A stretch of 64,000 nt of DNA from Gammaproteobacteria bacterium (GTDB taxonomy: Bacteria > Pseudomonadota > Gammaproteobacteria > Burkholderiales > Thiobacillaceae). Positions 10,146 to 20,070 of the stretch are shown piece after piece (within the stretch, counting starts at the first letter, position 1; every line of letters begins with the position of its first letter). Both the position numbers and the translations under genes were made by a program. The stretch covers positions 89,141 to 153,140 of the forward strand of contig JAHJNN010000001.1 in NCBI GenBank assembly GCA_018820765.1, given 5' to 3'. The notes beneath the pieces were generated by a model. It was not told the origin of the DNA, ran no database searches, and worked only from the letters and a program-made list of their open reading frames with translations.

Positions 10146-10323
10146 TCCACCACTGCAGTTTTTTGTTTGCAATGTGAAGTTTCTGCAGTTTGCGCGAACC
10201 TTGGGAAGGCGGCAACGATGCAGGAATCAGCAAGTTGCATCGCAATTGCCAGATTGTTAAAGAACAATGGGTTATCGTCTCCGCGAACGTGCCGGAAATA
10301 TGTCTTCGATTGGGGTTCGCGCG
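10146..10323 (-). promoter_or_regulatory. CRISPR leader between cas2 and the array
   Basis: This 178-base non-coding stretch directly abuts the last intact repeat and the cas2 stop. It is AT-richer than its surroundings, with the direct repeat CTGCAGTTT about 30 bases apart near the array and a small palindrome ATTGTT-AAAG-AACAAT. Position and composition fit the leader that holds the array promoter and integration signals. Confidence 0.75.
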
Positions 10324-10614
10324 TCATATGAGAAGCGGGCCATCGAAATCCACTGAGCGGAAGCAGCCGTGTTGTCTGACGCGAAGATCGACAGGTTCGG
10401 TGATGCGGTAAAAGCGCAGGTTGTCATGGTTTGCATCGATCTCGGCGAGTAAGTCGCGTTCGAGTTGTTCGAACTGCATTTCGTTGACGGTGCATTCGAA
10501 GACGGATTTTTGCACGCGTTGGCCGACGCGTTCGCAGGCCTTTGCGACACGGCGTAGGCGTTTGCGTCCGGCGGCGGTCTCGGTGGAGACGTCATAGGTG
10601 ACGATGATGAGCAT
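10324..10614 (-). CDS. cas2: CRISPR-associated protein Cas2
   Basis: A 96-residue protein starting [20 protein letters not shown], the typical beta-strand plus conserved Asp8 of Cas2. It continues with the RVQKSVFEC segment of the ferredoxin-like fold. Cas2 dimers bridge two Cas1 dimers in the spacer integration complex. The gene is last in the operon, 3 bases after cas1, and faces the leader. Confidence 0.97.
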   Translation of the reverse strand: MLIIVTYDVSTETAAGRKRLRRVAKACERVGQRVQKSVFECTVNEMQFEQLERDLLAEIDANHDNLRFYRITEPVDLRVRQHGCFRSVDFDGPLLI

Positions 10615-10617
10615 GGC

Positions 10618-11652
10618 TTATTTGGCCAGATAGGGCAGGTAGCCTTCCATTTCGCCGCGCAGGGTGCGCGCCATGAATCGTGCCTGAACGAAAGGCAGCA
10701 GGGCAAGAGGGAGTTTGGTTTCGGTGAGCGGGTGGGTGAGTTCTTCCTGCTTGCGTTCCTGCCAGGAGGTGACGACGGCACGGCGGCCACGGTCGTTCAG
10801 CATGACAGCGCCGCCCTCTCGCAGATCAAAGTCGCCGGGGCCGACTTGACCCCGGTTGATGAGGGTGAGCGCCAGGCGGTCGCACAGTACGGCGCGGAAT
10901 TCTTCCTGGAGGTCGAGCGCAAGCGCTGCACGGCCGGGACGAACGGCGTGCAGAAAGCCGAGTTGCGGATCAAGCCCGGCGGCTTCCAGCGCGGAACGGC
11001 AGTCATTCATGAGCATGGCGTAGAGGAAGGAAATTAGTGCATTGAAGCGGTCGAGCGGCGGTCGGCGGGTGCGGCCGTCGAGTTTGAAATGCGCGCGCAT
11101 GGCGGGTTTGACGATGAGATTGACGGCTGCAAAGTAGCCGCGCGCGGCTTCGCCTTCGACGCCGCGTAGTTCATCCAGCGTGGCAGTGACGGTTACTGCG
11201 CGCAGCGAGGCGGCAAGGTTGTCGGCGGCGCGTGTGAGCCGGGCCGCCTCTTGTTCGTCGGTCGCTTCGCGCGCGCCGCGCTGCAATACGCTGCGGCTGT
11301 TTTTGAGCTTGCCGGCGACCACGGCGCGGGCCAGCTCCAACGTGAAGGCTGGGTTGCCCGCTTGCTTATGCTGAGCCTGGCGCAGCAGGATGTTGCCGGA
11401 AACCGGACCTTCGAGCCGTGCCTTGAAACGGCCGCTGTCGTCCAGCAGAACCAGAGATTTACCCTCGTCGGCCAGGCGGTGCATGAGCGCAGGCGAGACC
11501 ATGACGTTGCCGAAACAGACCAGTCCGCCGACATGGTGCAGCGGCACCTGGAGTTTTTTCTCGCGCTCGACATCGATGCGCACGGTGGCGTTTTCCAGGT
11601 GGGCATACGCCTGCGGGGTCATGACGTAGAGGGTGTTTTGGATGGTGTGCAA
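10618..11652 (-). CDS. cas1: CRISPR-associated endonuclease/integrase Cas1 (type I-C)
   Basis: At 344 residues it has the usual length for the I-C form. It starts MHTIQNTLYVMTPQAYAHLE and has the small N-terminal beta domain followed by the helical catalytic domain. The likely metal ligands are Glu in RGVEGEAARGYF, His in PQLGFLHAVRPGR and Asp in LALDLQEEFRAVL. It integrates prespacers into the leader end of the array with Cas2 and Cas4, which lie on either side. Confidence 0.97.
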   Translation of the reverse strand: MHTIQNTLYVMTPQAYAHLENATVRIDVEREKKLQVPLHHVGGLVCFGNVMVSPALMHRLADEGKSLVLLDDSGRFKARLEGPVSGNILLRQAQHKQAGNPAFTLELARAVVAGKLKNSRSVLQRGAREATDEQEAARLTRAADNLAASLRAVTVTATLDELRGVEGEAARGYFAAVNLIVKPAMRAHFKLDGRTRRPPLDRFNALISFLYAMLMNDCRSALEAAGLDPQLGFLHAVRPGRAALALDLQEEFRAVLCDRLALTLINRGQVGPGDFDLREGGAVMLNDRGRRAVVTSWQERKQEELTHPLTETKLPLALLPFVQARFMARTLRGEMEGYLPYLAK

Positions 11653-11653
11653 T

Positions 11654-12274
11654 TCATGCCTCCGGGTCGAACAGATCGTGTTTTTGTTGTCGCTGCCTGG
11701 TTTGGTCGGCGACGGCTTCAGGCTGGCAAATCTCTTTCAAGGAACATTCCCTGCATCGTGAATCGTTGACCGGTGGCGGTAGCGTGCCCGAGACAAGCAT
11801 CGCGCGGATCGCATTTGCAGTGTCGATCACCCGTGCCTTCAGCTCCGGCGTGATGACGACCTCGCGCCGCCGGTGGCTGCTGGCATGAAAGATCGCGCCC
11901 TTGGTCACCGGCCGGCCGAGCATGTCTTCCAGACACATGGCCTGCGCCGCGAGCTGCAGGTCGTCGTGCAGCTTTTGCCGCTTGGCGCCATGCTTGAACT
12001 CCACCGGGAACACCGTGCCGTCAGGATGAAACTCAACCAGGTCGGCCTTGCCGATGAGGTTGAGACGGTCGCTCCACAAAGGCAGCGCGCGTTCCACCCG
12101 CACGCCGGACTTAATCTCGTAGCCAGGCGTGTCAACCAGGTGGTGCACCGCCTGCCCACGCGCCGTGTGAATGTTGTCGGCAAATGCCTGCTCCAGATGA
12201 ATCAGCCCGCACTGGCGTGGGCAATAGGCCCAGTGCTGGAGCGCGGAAAGGGGAATCGGGTCTGTTTCGGCCAT
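11654..12274 (-). CDS. cas4: CRISPR-associated exonuclease Cas4
   Basis: A 206-residue RecB-family nuclease that trims prespacers and helps select the PAM. Cysteines occur in YCPRQCGL near residue 20 and in CRECSLKEIC near the C terminus (Fe-S cluster). The nuclease motifs GKADLVEF and PVEFKHG give the Asp and Glu-x-Lys residues. It is one base from cas1. Only 47 bases separate its start from the divergent antitoxin gene, so any cas4-specific promoter must lie there. Confidence 0.95.
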   Translation of the reverse strand: MAETDPIPLSALQHWAYCPRQCGLIHLEQAFADNIHTARGQAVHHLVDTPGYEIKSGVRVERALPLWSDRLNLIGKADLVEFHPDGTVFPVEFKHGAKRQKLHDDLQLAAQAMCLEDMLGRPVTKGAIFHASSHRRREVVITPELKARVIDTANAIRAMLVSGTLPPPVNDSRCRECSLKEICQPEAVADQTRQRQQKHDLFDPEA

Positions 12275-12321
12275 GATGCGAGTGCTACCATTCCAACAGG
12301 ACGTTATTTCTGGAGCGCGTC

Positions 12322-12573
12322 ATGGCAGCGTTATTGAAAGAGATTGAAAACCAGGCCTTGCAGCTTTCGCCGCAAGAGCGCGGCAAACTCATCCACCGCC
12401 TGATCGTTAGCTTGGAAGGGCCGACGGAAGACACCCCCGAAGCCATCGCCCAGGCCTGGGACGAAGAAATCGCCCGGCGCGTGGCGGAAATCGATGCCGG
12501 TACTGCGGTGTTGATTCCACATGAGCAAGTCATGGCGGAAATCGATGAAATGCTGAGAAAGTCCGGTAATTGA
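12322..12573 (+). CDS. Antitoxin of an addiction module (Unstab_antitox / TIGR02574-like)
   Basis: An 83-residue acidic protein. LQLSPQERGKLIHRLIVSLEG followed by an Ala-Trp-Asp-Glu-Glu segment (QAWDEEIARRVAEIDAG) is the signature of small antitoxins paired with RelE/ParE toxins. GGAG lies 6 bases before the ATG. Its stop overlaps the toxin start. It lies on the strand opposite to all cas genes, between cas4 and cas7, so transcription of cas4-cas1-cas2 from the upstream operon promoter would run antisense through it. Confidence 0.85.
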   Translation: MAALLKEIENQALQLSPQERGKLIHRLIVSLEGPTEDTPEAIAQAWDEEIARRVAEIDAGTAVLIPHEQVMAEIDEMLRKSGN

Positions 12574-12863
12574 GGCTCGCTTGGCAAAGCCAGGCCAAGG
12601 TCGAATTTGCAGAGGCGCTGAAGTATTACCGCGACCAGGCCGGGCTCGACATTGCACGGGATTTCAACCACGCCGCCATGCAAGCCGCGCAGCGCCTGCT
12701 CGAATATCCCGAGATGGGCGTCAAATCGGTCCATGGAGCAAGGCGGTTTGTTATGCACGATTACCCTTACACCTTGATCTACCGCGTGATGCCCGAGACG
12801 ATCATCATCGTCGCCGTCGCGCACCACAGCCGCCGTCCGGGGTACTGGGCGGGGCGGCGGTAG
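12570..12863 (+). CDS. ParE/RelE-family toxin within the cas operon
   Basis: A 97-residue protein with the RelE/ParE fold signature: SQAKVEFAEALKYYRDQAG at the N terminus, VKSVHGARRFVMHDYPYTLIYRV in the core and AVAHHSRRPGYW at the C terminus. The start is TTG at 12570, overlapping the antitoxin stop by 4 bases, so it is translationally coupled. The 3' end converges on cas7, leaving 10 bases. It looks intact. Whether it targets gyrase (ParE) or mRNA (RelE) cannot be told from sequence. Confidence 0.85.
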   Translation: MRLAWQSQAKVEFAEALKYYRDQAGLDIARDFNHAAMQAAQRLLEYPEMGVKSVHGARRFVMHDYPYTLIYRVMPETIIIVAVAHHSRRPGYWAGRR

Positions 12864-12873
12864 CGAAAGATTT

Positions 12874-13761
12874 CTAGAATCCCTCGATTTCCTCGGGCTT
12901 CAACCCATCCAAGTTAGCGAGTTCATAACTGCCATCGGCTTTCACGGTCAGAGTGCGGTGTACCTTGGCAGAAGAATGTTGTCCTGCTTTACAGTTGTGC
13001 CGCCACCAAACGACTTTTAGAACTTCCATGCTGCCCGCAGGTCGGGCTGCGGCGTCGTCGTTTTCGAACAGTCTGGGTAATGCCAGTTTGATTGCCTCGG
13101 CATCCGCATCAGTGAAGCCGGTTTTTTCGGCCAGTTGGGGATTCATGCTGCCGTAGAACCTGTAAATGCCCTGATCGACACGATGCTTCATACCCATGGT
13201 GTCGCTGCCGCGTTTGGTGCCATCGCCTTCGCCACTCACGCTTTTGGTGATTTGCAGGCTGGAAATATCGATGGGCTCGACGCTAAAAGCCGATTGGACG
13301 GTGACAGGTCCACGTATACCGATGGAAACCCCAGTGTCGCCTTCTTCATCGTTACCGTCTTCTTTTTTCTTGCCAGCTTTCTTGTTGCTTTTCAGGGCGA
13401 AGAGCTGCCCGAAAGCGCGTACGTCCAGCCATTTCTTGCACGCCAGTTCGGCGGTCTTTTCTGAGCCCAATTCTTTACCCAAACCAGCTTCTGCCCGAGC
13501 GCGAAGGCTTCTCGCGTCGTCAGCCCTGCGGTCGTCGGACTGGACGAAGATCATGTTGCCGTCGTTTTCTTTCTTACCGTCGTTGATCCAGCGTTCCAGC
13601 AGCCGATCCCGGATTTTTCGCTTGATCGACACATCGCTCATTTCCCCGAAGTTCGAATAATCGGTACGCGGACGGTTGCCGTTCAGCGGGTCGCCGTTCG
13701 GGTTGGCATTCTTGACGCGGAGGATGACAGCGAAATCAATTTTGTTTTGCAGAGTGCTCAT
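12874..13761 (-). CDS. cas7c: CRISPR-associated protein Cas7/Csd2 (type I-C)
   Basis: The 295-residue backbone subunit of the I-C Cascade, which polymerises along the crRNA. The N terminus has VILRVKNANPNGDPLNGN and further on the family motif ITKSVSGEG. I prefer the second Met (MSTLQNK): GAGGAA sits 6 bases before it, whereas it directly touches the first ATG at 13767. It is followed by the convergent toxin gene instead of cas4. Confidence 0.96.
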   Translation of the reverse strand: MSTLQNKIDFAVILRVKNANPNGDPLNGNRPRTDYSNFGEMSDVSIKRKIRDRLLERWINDGKKENDGNMIFVQSDDRRADDARSLRARAEAGLGKELGSEKTAELACKKWLDVRAFGQLFALKSNKKAGKKKEDGNDEEGDTGVSIGIRGPVTVQSAFSVEPIDISSLQITKSVSGEGDGTKRGSDTMGMKHRVDQGIYRFYGSMNPQLAEKTGFTDADAEAIKLALPRLFENDDAAARPAGSMEVLKVVWWRHNCKAGQHSSAKVHRTLTVKADGSYELANLDGLKPEEIEGF

Positions 13762-13779
13762 GTGCATTTCCTCGGTTGG

Positions 13780-15624
13780 TTATTCGGCAATGGGGTCTTC
13801 AGTAGGTGCGGTTTTGTCTGTCTTGGGCGGATTCAGAATCTGCCGTTGGCAGTGGTAGCCGAGCAGAAATTCGCCGGAAAGCTTGCTGTCGTCCAGGAAG
13901 TCTTCTCCCTGAAAACTAGAAATGACCTCGTCATGCAGCTTTTCCATGTCATACAAAGAGCCGGGGCGTTTGGCGCGCAGGCGTGACTTAGATGGCGTGA
14001 GGGCAAGTTCGATGGTGCGCCAGGTGCTCGCTGGTCGGTCGGCAAAGCGTTGCATCAGCTTCGCGGCGGTGGTGTCGCGTTTTTCGCCCGCCACGTACAG
14101 GGCACGACTTTCGATATGCTCGGCAATCGCAAGCAGGCGGCCATAGAGGTAGTCCCGGCTGGTCCGGTCGGTTTCCAACGACATTTGATACTCCTTGTTT
14201 TTAAAAGCGCCTTTGAATAGGGCGCAGGCGATACCCAGGGTTTTTTCCCATTCCCAATGATCGAGGCCGGCCCGATTGCTGGCCCTGCGTACAGTCGATT
14301 CGACAAGGTCACGTGGCAGCCGCTGTCCATCGACGATGCACGGCAGGAGCCGCTCAACCGTGGATTTTTTAAGCTTGTCGTCCAAGCGACGGCCAAACGC
14401 CGCTTCGGCGATGTCACGTGGCGCCGGTGCCCCGACGAATTTCAGTTCCTTACCGAAGTTCTGCGGCCAGGCCTGCGCCTTGTGCCAGGTTTCGACCCGC
14501 TCAAGAAACTCGGACCCGGTCAGCTCGCGGTAATACGTGATGGCCATTCGCCCCGGCGTTGCTGAGTCCAGGCCCATGACGACGATGTCATCTGTCGGCC
14601 CCAGCTTGTTGCGGTAGCCAGCCATGACGAGGCTCAAGCGCTTGGCAAAGGATTGACCGACATCGCTATCAAGGGATAGCTCCGGCGCTATGGGCTGCTC
14701 TTCGGTGGCTCCGCCAGCAAGCATCAAGGTCATCGAGTTGCCGAATGGATCGGGAATCGGCGTGCCTGCGACAGCCCAACTCACGATGACCTGATCGTCG
14801 TTTCGGTAGGCTTGGCGCTGGATTAGCCAGCGCAGGGCATTGTGGGCCTTCTGCGTGACTTCGTAGCCTACGCCGCACGCCTGCTGGCCAGTGTCGTCGG
14901 TGAAGCGACCTCTGAAGGTATAACCGGAGCTATCGTTGGCGCTGATGAGCTTGGCACCGTCACCGGAGTGACGGATGAATTTTGGATGGTTTTTACAAAG
15001 ACGCGCTTCCTCGCCAAGAACCATGCATATCCCGTTCTTGGGGTTTTGAATCTGGTCGTAGGCTATCCATGCGTCGATCAGATTCGTGTCCTCCCAAGTA
15101 CCTGATGCAGGATCATCCGGCGATTCAACTCGCCAACGAATAAAAACCTTTGAATCTTTGATTTTTTCTTTTCCGCGAGCACCTTCGAAAACCATGGGGA
15201 TCATTTTTTCGCTGAGAAGATCTGCCCAAAGATTCCCGTGCGTTAAATAAGTTAGTACTGCTTTGGCTTTCGGGTGTTGTTGTGCCGATTCACACCATTT
15301 CTCCAAATTGGCAATGTAAGCCGTATATTTTTTCTCATCTTTTTCCGGGAAGTCTCGGGCGCAGTAACTGATTTCCTCGCAAAGTGGGTGCGGAGCGATT
15401 TTGCTTCCTGATCTTCCGACCGATGCTTCTGTTACAGGGATTAGTGTTGCTGACTCTGTGGCGCCTAATTTCCTGACACGTCTGAAATTACCGGATGAGT
15501 CGATGGCGACCTCAACGTGTGCTCTCTTTGAATAGTGAGCCAAAGGCCAAGGTGGGTTTTCATTCCGATTCGGCAATCGAACTGTCTGCTCATAAGTTTC
15601 ATACAGCTTTTGTATCCAGCTCAT
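13780..15624 (-). CDS. cas8c: CRISPR-associated protein Cas8c/Csd1
   Basis: The 614-residue large subunit of the I-C effector, which recognises the PAM and is the source of the internally translated small subunit (Cas11c) in this type. It starts MSWIQKLYETYEQTV with GGGGG upstream, one base after the cas5c stop. The family pattern is visible in HNALRWLIQRQAYRNDDQVIVSW-type segments and the C-terminal LGYHCQRQ. A longer frame to 15660 would overlap cas5c and lacks a better start. The 5' third is AT-richer than the rest of the locus. Confidence 0.95.
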   Translation of the reverse strand: MSWIQKLYETYEQTVRLPNRNENPPWPLAHYSKRAHVEVAIDSSGNFRRVRKLGATESATLIPVTEASVGRSGSKIAPHPLCEEISYCARDFPEKDEKKYTAYIANLEKWCESAQQHPKAKAVLTYLTHGNLWADLLSEKMIPMVFEGARGKEKIKDSKVFIRWRVESPDDPASGTWEDTNLIDAWIAYDQIQNPKNGICMVLGEEARLCKNHPKFIRHSGDGAKLISANDSSGYTFRGRFTDDTGQQACGVGYEVTQKAHNALRWLIQRQAYRNDDQVIVSWAVAGTPIPDPFGNSMTLMLAGGATEEQPIAPELSLDSDVGQSFAKRLSLVMAGYRNKLGPTDDIVVMGLDSATPGRMAITYYRELTGSEFLERVETWHKAQAWPQNFGKELKFVGAPAPRDIAEAAFGRRLDDKLKKSTVERLLPCIVDGQRLPRDLVESTVRRASNRAGLDHWEWEKTLGIACALFKGAFKNKEYQMSLETDRTSRDYLYGRLLAIAEHIESRALYVAGEKRDTTAAKLMQRFADRPASTWRTIELALTPSKSRLRAKRPGSLYDMEKLHDEVISSFQGEDFLDDSKLSGEFLLGYHCQRQILNPPKTDKTAPTEDPIAE

Positions 15625-15625
15625 T

Positions 15626-16339
15626 TCAAACCCCCAGATCAGTGGCCTCATGCGCGACATCGCGCAGCTTTCCCTTGCAGAATTTCTTGGGCGTCATCGC
15701 TCGGACGAATTTGCGGATCGTGCAGTCCTCAGGTCGTGAGAATTGAATGCGGCCATTAACCATGATCGGCTTCCAGAGTCGGGCGTGCAGATTGTTCGCG
15801 CCGGTTTCATCGGGATAGTCGAAGCCGTGGAACATCAGGCCGTAGGCCAACTCTCCCGCGTCGTCGTAATGTCCAGTTTCAGAGCCGTATGTGCAGGGTT
15901 CGACGTAACCCTGACAGTCTCGTGTTCCCAGAAAAACATCCTGCCGCCCGCCCAATTCCAGCATTCGCTTGGCGATTGCGTAATGCTTGCCTTCCACACG
16001 GTCCTCTTCGAGTTCGGGGCGTTGCATGTTCCATTCAAAATGCGCGCGTACCTGGTATTCGACATCGGACAAAAAGGTGTAGATGGCCAGGGTATTTCCA
16101 CCGCCGAATTCCAAGGGTTTGGTGCCCTTGGTCTGCGTGCGGATCGGTTTCATCACCCTGACCTCGTCGATCACCCAGATGAAAGTGGGCTTCCAGTAGA
16201 TGGACTTGGCGATGCCCTTCAAGGCTTCATATGTCGGGACGTGGTACGAGCACTTTTCGCCGCCGATCCGGGTCAGCGGATCGGTGAACAGGGCGTGGCG
16301 CGCACTGGCTTTGAATTCGATACTGTTGCGGTTAGCCAC
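15626..16339 (-). CDS. cas5c: CRISPR-associated protein Cas5c, crRNA-processing endonuclease
   Basis: In type I-C, Cas5c replaces Cas6 and cuts the repeat RNA. The N-terminal [20 protein letters not shown] is the family hallmark. The start is GTG at 16339: GGAGG lies 6 bases upstream and the resulting 237-residue protein matches the family length. A longer open frame upstream is only the shadow of cas3. The gene overlaps the cas3 stop by 8 bases. Confidence 0.95.
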   Translation of the reverse strand: MANRNSIEFKASARHALFTDPLTRIGGEKCSYHVPTYEALKGIAKSIYWKPTFIWVIDEVRVMKPIRTQTKGTKPLEFGGGNTLAIYTFLSDVEYQVRAHFEWNMQRPELEEDRVEGKHYAIAKRMLELGGRQDVFLGTRDCQGYVEPCTYGSETGHYDDAGELAYGLMFHGFDYPDETGANNLHARLWKPIMVNGRIQFSRPEDCTIRKFVRAMTPKKFCKGKLRDVAHEATDLGV

Positions 16340-18863
16340 AGAGAACCTCCATTTTTCCTTCCGGGGTTTCGGACAGGCCGAATTCCGGGCTGTAGTAGCG
16401 TGAATCGGCCAGGTAGAGAACACCCGTGCCCTCTTGAACTTCCCGCACGATAAGGGCTTTGGATAGTTTTTCCAGTACGTTCGGGAATACGTTGACACTG
16501 AATTGCTGTGCACGGCGCAGCAATTCGAATTCCTTGTCTGGCAGGTAGGCCGCGCATAAATCGTTGATGAGCTGTTTGCCCTCGTCAACGTAAGGAACGA
16601 TGACGCCGCGCGTGGGTGCGTCGATCGCTTTGAATGCTTTGGCAGCGGTCATGAAAGCTTGCCGAAGATAGATTGCCGGAGCTTGGCGTTTCGTTCTTTT
16701 GTAGTCTTCCAGCGCAAACGTGTTGCTTGATAGCAGGTTGAGCAGGGTGTCGTCATGGCCGACCGAGACGGGATAGCCCATTTCGTTTGCCCGAGCGAAG
16801 AAATAGTTTTCGTAGTACCACACCATTGCCTGAGGGCCGATGCGGTTGTTGCCGTATTTCTCGGGGTCGGCATCAAAGTCGTCCAGCACGCGCTCAGCCT
16901 TTTCTCGGCCAACCAGAATAGCGGGCAATTTACCCAGATTCTCATCCTCGGGGCGCGGGTTGAGTACATGCACCAAACCCTGCTTGGCGCGGCCATTGCG
17001 ATTGCAACGTCCCGCCGCCTGGGCGATGGAATCCAGACCCGCAATAAAGCGGATGACTGCGCCGAAATCGACATCAACGCCAGCTTCAATCAATTGCGTG
17101 CTGATGCACAGCGTCGGGGCAGACGGGACTTGATCCAGCCGCGTGCGCACTTCATTCAAAATCGCTTTCCGATGCGCCGGACACATGTTCGTGCTTAGGT
17201 GGAAAACCTTGGTAGTACTGTTTTCTCCACTCATCTTTTGGCACAGTCGGTAAATGGCCTGCGCCGCCTTTTTCGTGTTGACGATGACCAGACAGCTACC
17301 AGACGCCTCGACTTGCTCAAACGCCAGCACTGCGATTTCGTCCTGCGACCAGCCACCGGGTTTTCGGCGGTTGACGACTTCGACGCGCTTCAGATCGTCA
17401 AAGAGTTTCTTCACATCTGGCATGAGTTCGTTTCCTGCCGATACGCGAATTGCGCCTTTGTACGCATCGACTTGATCGAGCAGTGGTTGAGTGGCGGTAC
17501 ATAGAACAACAGTGCTGCCGCAGAAGTCGGCCAGGTAGTTCATGGCGTTGTTGAACAGGTGAACGCAGTTGACCGGCAGGCTCTGGATTTCGTCGAAAAT
17601 CAACACTGCATTGGCGAGCTGATGCATTCGCCGCGCCCCGCGCGTGCCTGCGCCGAACAGGGTTTCCAGTAATTGCACGGAGGTGGTGTATACGACTGGC
17701 GCATCCCAGTTTTCCGAGAGGATTTTGCCGCGCCAGCTTTGCGCCTCCGGGGTGAGGTTGGAATGGTGTTCGAGTACCACGCTGCCCGCTTCAACGCCTT
17801 CTGGTTCCAGGATGCGTCGCACGACTTCGGCGTTCTGGTCGATGATGGACGTGAACGGAATGACATAGATCACTCTGTCCATTGTGTGCTTGCGGGCGTG
17901 GTGCAACGCAAACCGCAGGCTTGCGAGTGTCTTGCCGCCACCGGTTGGCACGGTCAGGGTGTAAATGCCTTTCTCCCGTGCTGCGGCTTCCAGACAATGG
18001 CGTGAAATATCTTGTCGCAAAGCGTCGATGGGATGGCGTGACGTGAAAGCGCCGAGGTGCGCTTCCAGGCGCGCTATCAACACATCCCAAGATTCGTAAT
18101 TGCCGCGTAGCCGCCGCCGCGCTCGTCCGGGGTGTTCAAAATCCGCTGTGTCGATGCGGTCGGCGTCGATCAAGCAACTGTAGAGCGAGCGAACAAGTAG
18201 GCCGAGTTGCTGCTGGAATACTGGGCTCTGCGGGTTCTTCCCAGGGACTTTGCCAAGAATATTTGCGATCCAGACCTGAAACGCCTGCGTGGTTTCAGGG
18301 CGAGTCATCAGGCCGCGAGCGGTTGCAAGGAGTTTTTTATCTGCCTTTCCAAGCACCTCGCTGAGGTGAGTCTTTTCGCCGAGCTTGTTCATCCGCTTGG
18401 TGAACAAGTCTTCTGCGGGTTTTCCGGCCGATAGCGCAAGACAGTCGATCAAACCGGAATGGTGCGAGGCGATGCACAAAGCCAGTACCTGCCCGGCGAT
18501 TCGTGCCAGATCGTTCTGTTGCGCCAGTTCCTGCCAAATCCACTGCGCCCCGCTGGTGGAGTGATCGATTTTGCCTTTTAGGCCAGCCGCATCGACAAAC
18601 TCTTCATCCTCGTCCTGATTAAGCAAGCCCGTGGCCGATTGGATGTATGCCTGAAACGCCGCGCTGTACTTGCCCAAGTCGTGGAGCAAGCCGAGAAGTT
18701 CGCCGTGCGTGGCGAGGCTAAATTTCTCGGCCAGCTCAGAGCTGAGTATGGCGACCTTGGAAAGATGATCTTCTAGAGATTGGATTTTGCCGTCTGGACG
18801 AACGTGAGCGACAAACGCGGGTTTGTCGATTGACTTGAGCGAAGCGTCGAAAGGCGAATCCAT
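16332..18863 (-). CDS. cas3: CRISPR-associated helicase/nuclease Cas3 with HD domain
   Basis: An 843-residue protein that unwinds and degrades the target once Cascade has bound. The HD nuclease is at the N terminus: Asp32-His33, His61-Asp62 in [12 protein letters not shown], and His134-His135. The helicase follows with [15 protein letters not shown] (Walker A), FDEIQSLP (DExD/H), CTATQPLL and [11 protein letters not shown]. It is first of the effector genes (cas3-5-8-7) and 33 bases downstream of the WYL regulator on the same strand. Confidence 0.97.
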   Translation of the reverse strand: MDSPFDASLKSIDKPAFVAHVRPDGKIQSLEDHLSKVAILSSELAEKFSLATHGELLGLLHDLGKYSAAFQAYIQSATGLLNQDEDEEFVDAAGLKGKIDHSTSGAQWIWQELAQQNDLARIAGQVLALCIASHHSGLIDCLALSAGKPAEDLFTKRMNKLGEKTHLSEVLGKADKKLLATARGLMTRPETTQAFQVWIANILGKVPGKNPQSPVFQQQLGLLVRSLYSCLIDADRIDTADFEHPGRARRRLRGNYESWDVLIARLEAHLGAFTSRHPIDALRQDISRHCLEAAAREKGIYTLTVPTGGGKTLASLRFALHHARKHTMDRVIYVIPFTSIIDQNAEVVRRILEPEGVEAGSVVLEHHSNLTPEAQSWRGKILSENWDAPVVYTTSVQLLETLFGAGTRGARRMHQLANAVLIFDEIQSLPVNCVHLFNNAMNYLADFCGSTVVLCTATQPLLDQVDAYKGAIRVSAGNELMPDVKKLFDDLKRVEVVNRRKPGGWSQDEIAVLAFEQVEASGSCLVIVNTKKAAQAIYRLCQKMSGENSTTKVFHLSTNMCPAHRKAILNEVRTRLDQVPSAPTLCISTQLIEAGVDVDFGAVIRFIAGLDSIAQAAGRCNRNGRAKQGLVHVLNPRPEDENLGKLPAILVGREKAERVLDDFDADPEKYGNNRIGPQAMVWYYENYFFARANEMGYPVSVGHDDTLLNLLSSNTFALEDYKRTKRQAPAIYLRQAFMTAAKAFKAIDAPTRGVIVPYVDEGKQLINDLCAAYLPDKEFELLRRAQQFSVNVFPNVLEKLSKALIVREVQEGTGVLYLADSRYYSPEFGLSETPEGKMEVLCG

Positions 18864-18896
18864 ATTGAGTGTGGCTTGGTCTATGGTGATGCCATC

Positions 18897-19904
18897 CTAC
18901 TCGCCCCCAGGCTCAGAACCTGAGCACGGCGTTTCCCCACGTTGATACTGGCCTGCCGCCATTTCAAGCAAGTTCTTCGCAGCCTCGCGCAATTTTGGCG
19001 GGCCTGTAACTTCGACGTCCGCCCCATATTTGAGGATGTCCATAAGCAGTTCACGGTCATCGGAATAGGGCAGGCGCAATTCGTAGCGGCCGTCTTCGAG
19101 CCAGCGGCTTTGCTGTTCGGGGTGCCAGATTTCTTCGGCGACCCAGCGGGCGCGTTTGGCGGTGAATCGGAGCACGGCGGTGGCGTGGGGCTGGCCGGCG
19201 AAGATGCCGTAGCTGCTGGCGAGTTCGCGATTCAAGGTGGATTCAGCGACGGTTTTGGTGGGCTTGGCCAGCGGTTCGACGGCGCGTATGCATTCGACGG
19301 CGAAGATGCGCAGGCCTTTTTTGTCATGGCACCAGGCGTCGAGGTACCAGTTGTCGCGGTAGTGGGCGAGACGTTGCGGGGAGATTTCGCGGCGGCTGGT
19401 TTGGTCGCGCTCGCGGTTGTAGTAGTCGATGCGGAGCCGGTGGCGTTGCAGGACGGCATGGGCGACGGCCTGGAAGTGGCGCGGGTTCTTGTGGCGGGAG
19501 GCGATGCTCAGGAGCCGGATGCGCTGGGCGGCTTCGCCCACGCCGAGGTGCTGGCTGGCCAGGAGTGTGTCGATGCGGGCTTCCAGGGGGCGCAGGTGGT
19601 CGTCGAGCAGGCCAGGCTCCAGGTTGGCGAGCAGGTGTTTCAGGGTGACGAGGGCAAGCAGTTCCGCGGGGCTGAACCACAGGCCCGGTAAGGAGTGGCG
19701 GCCGTCGGCGGTGTCGTAGCGATAACCGCCCCGTTCAAGGTCGCAGACGATGGGTGCGCCGAGTTTGTCGCGCAGGTCGGCGATGAGCCGGGTGAGGGTG
19801 GAACGCGAAAAGCCGTGCTCAGCGATGAGCGCGGCGCGGGGGAGCCCGGTGCGCCGTCCATCCAGCAGGCGGTGCAGGCGATAGATTTCGTCGAGTTTGC
19901 TCAA
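18897..19904 (-). CDS. WYL-domain transcriptional regulator of the CRISPR locus
   Basis: A 335-residue protein with an N-terminal helix-turn-helix (FSRSTLTRLIADLRDKLGAPI) and a WYL domain containing the eponymous tripeptide in RDNWYLDAWC, plus a C-terminal WCX-like region. WYL proteins bind nucleic-acid ligands and often control phage defence loci. The gene directly precedes cas3, so autoregulation and cas control are likely but inferred. Confidence 0.88.
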   Translation of the reverse strand: MSKLDEIYRLHRLLDGRRTGLPRAALIAEHGFSRSTLTRLIADLRDKLGAPIVCDLERGGYRYDTADGRHSLPGLWFSPAELLALVTLKHLLANLEPGLLDDHLRPLEARIDTLLASQHLGVGEAAQRIRLLSIASRHKNPRHFQAVAHAVLQRHRLRIDYYNRERDQTSRREISPQRLAHYRDNWYLDAWCHDKKGLRIFAVECIRAVEPLAKPTKTVAESTLNRELASSYGIFAGQPHATAVLRFTAKRARWVAEEIWHPEQQSRWLEDGRYELRLPYSDDRELLMDILKYGADVEVTGPPKLREAAKNLLEMAAGQYQRGETPCSGSEPGGE

Positions 19905-20070
19905 GGGTTCCGGATCGTTTGTTCGTTTTCATTCGATTCTCCGCGCCGGTTGTTTTTGTTTTGTGATGAAGTGTGCTGCATGCGATGGGCACTTGCAAGC
20001 CTGGGTGCGGGTGATGGCAGAGGGGACTGTTGCTCGTGATTCAAGCATGGCCTGCTGCAGAAATCGCCTA

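Noticed and set aside
6589..10245. Many open frames of 60-190 residues across 6.5-10.2 kb
   Set aside because: They are translations of the CRISPR repeat in several frames (recurring ASPGLTAGRGLK or FNPRPAVRPGDA), not genes.
16340..16588. N-terminal extension of Cas5c
   Set aside because: It is a shadow of cas3; GTG at 16339 has an ideal GGAGG and the family N terminus.
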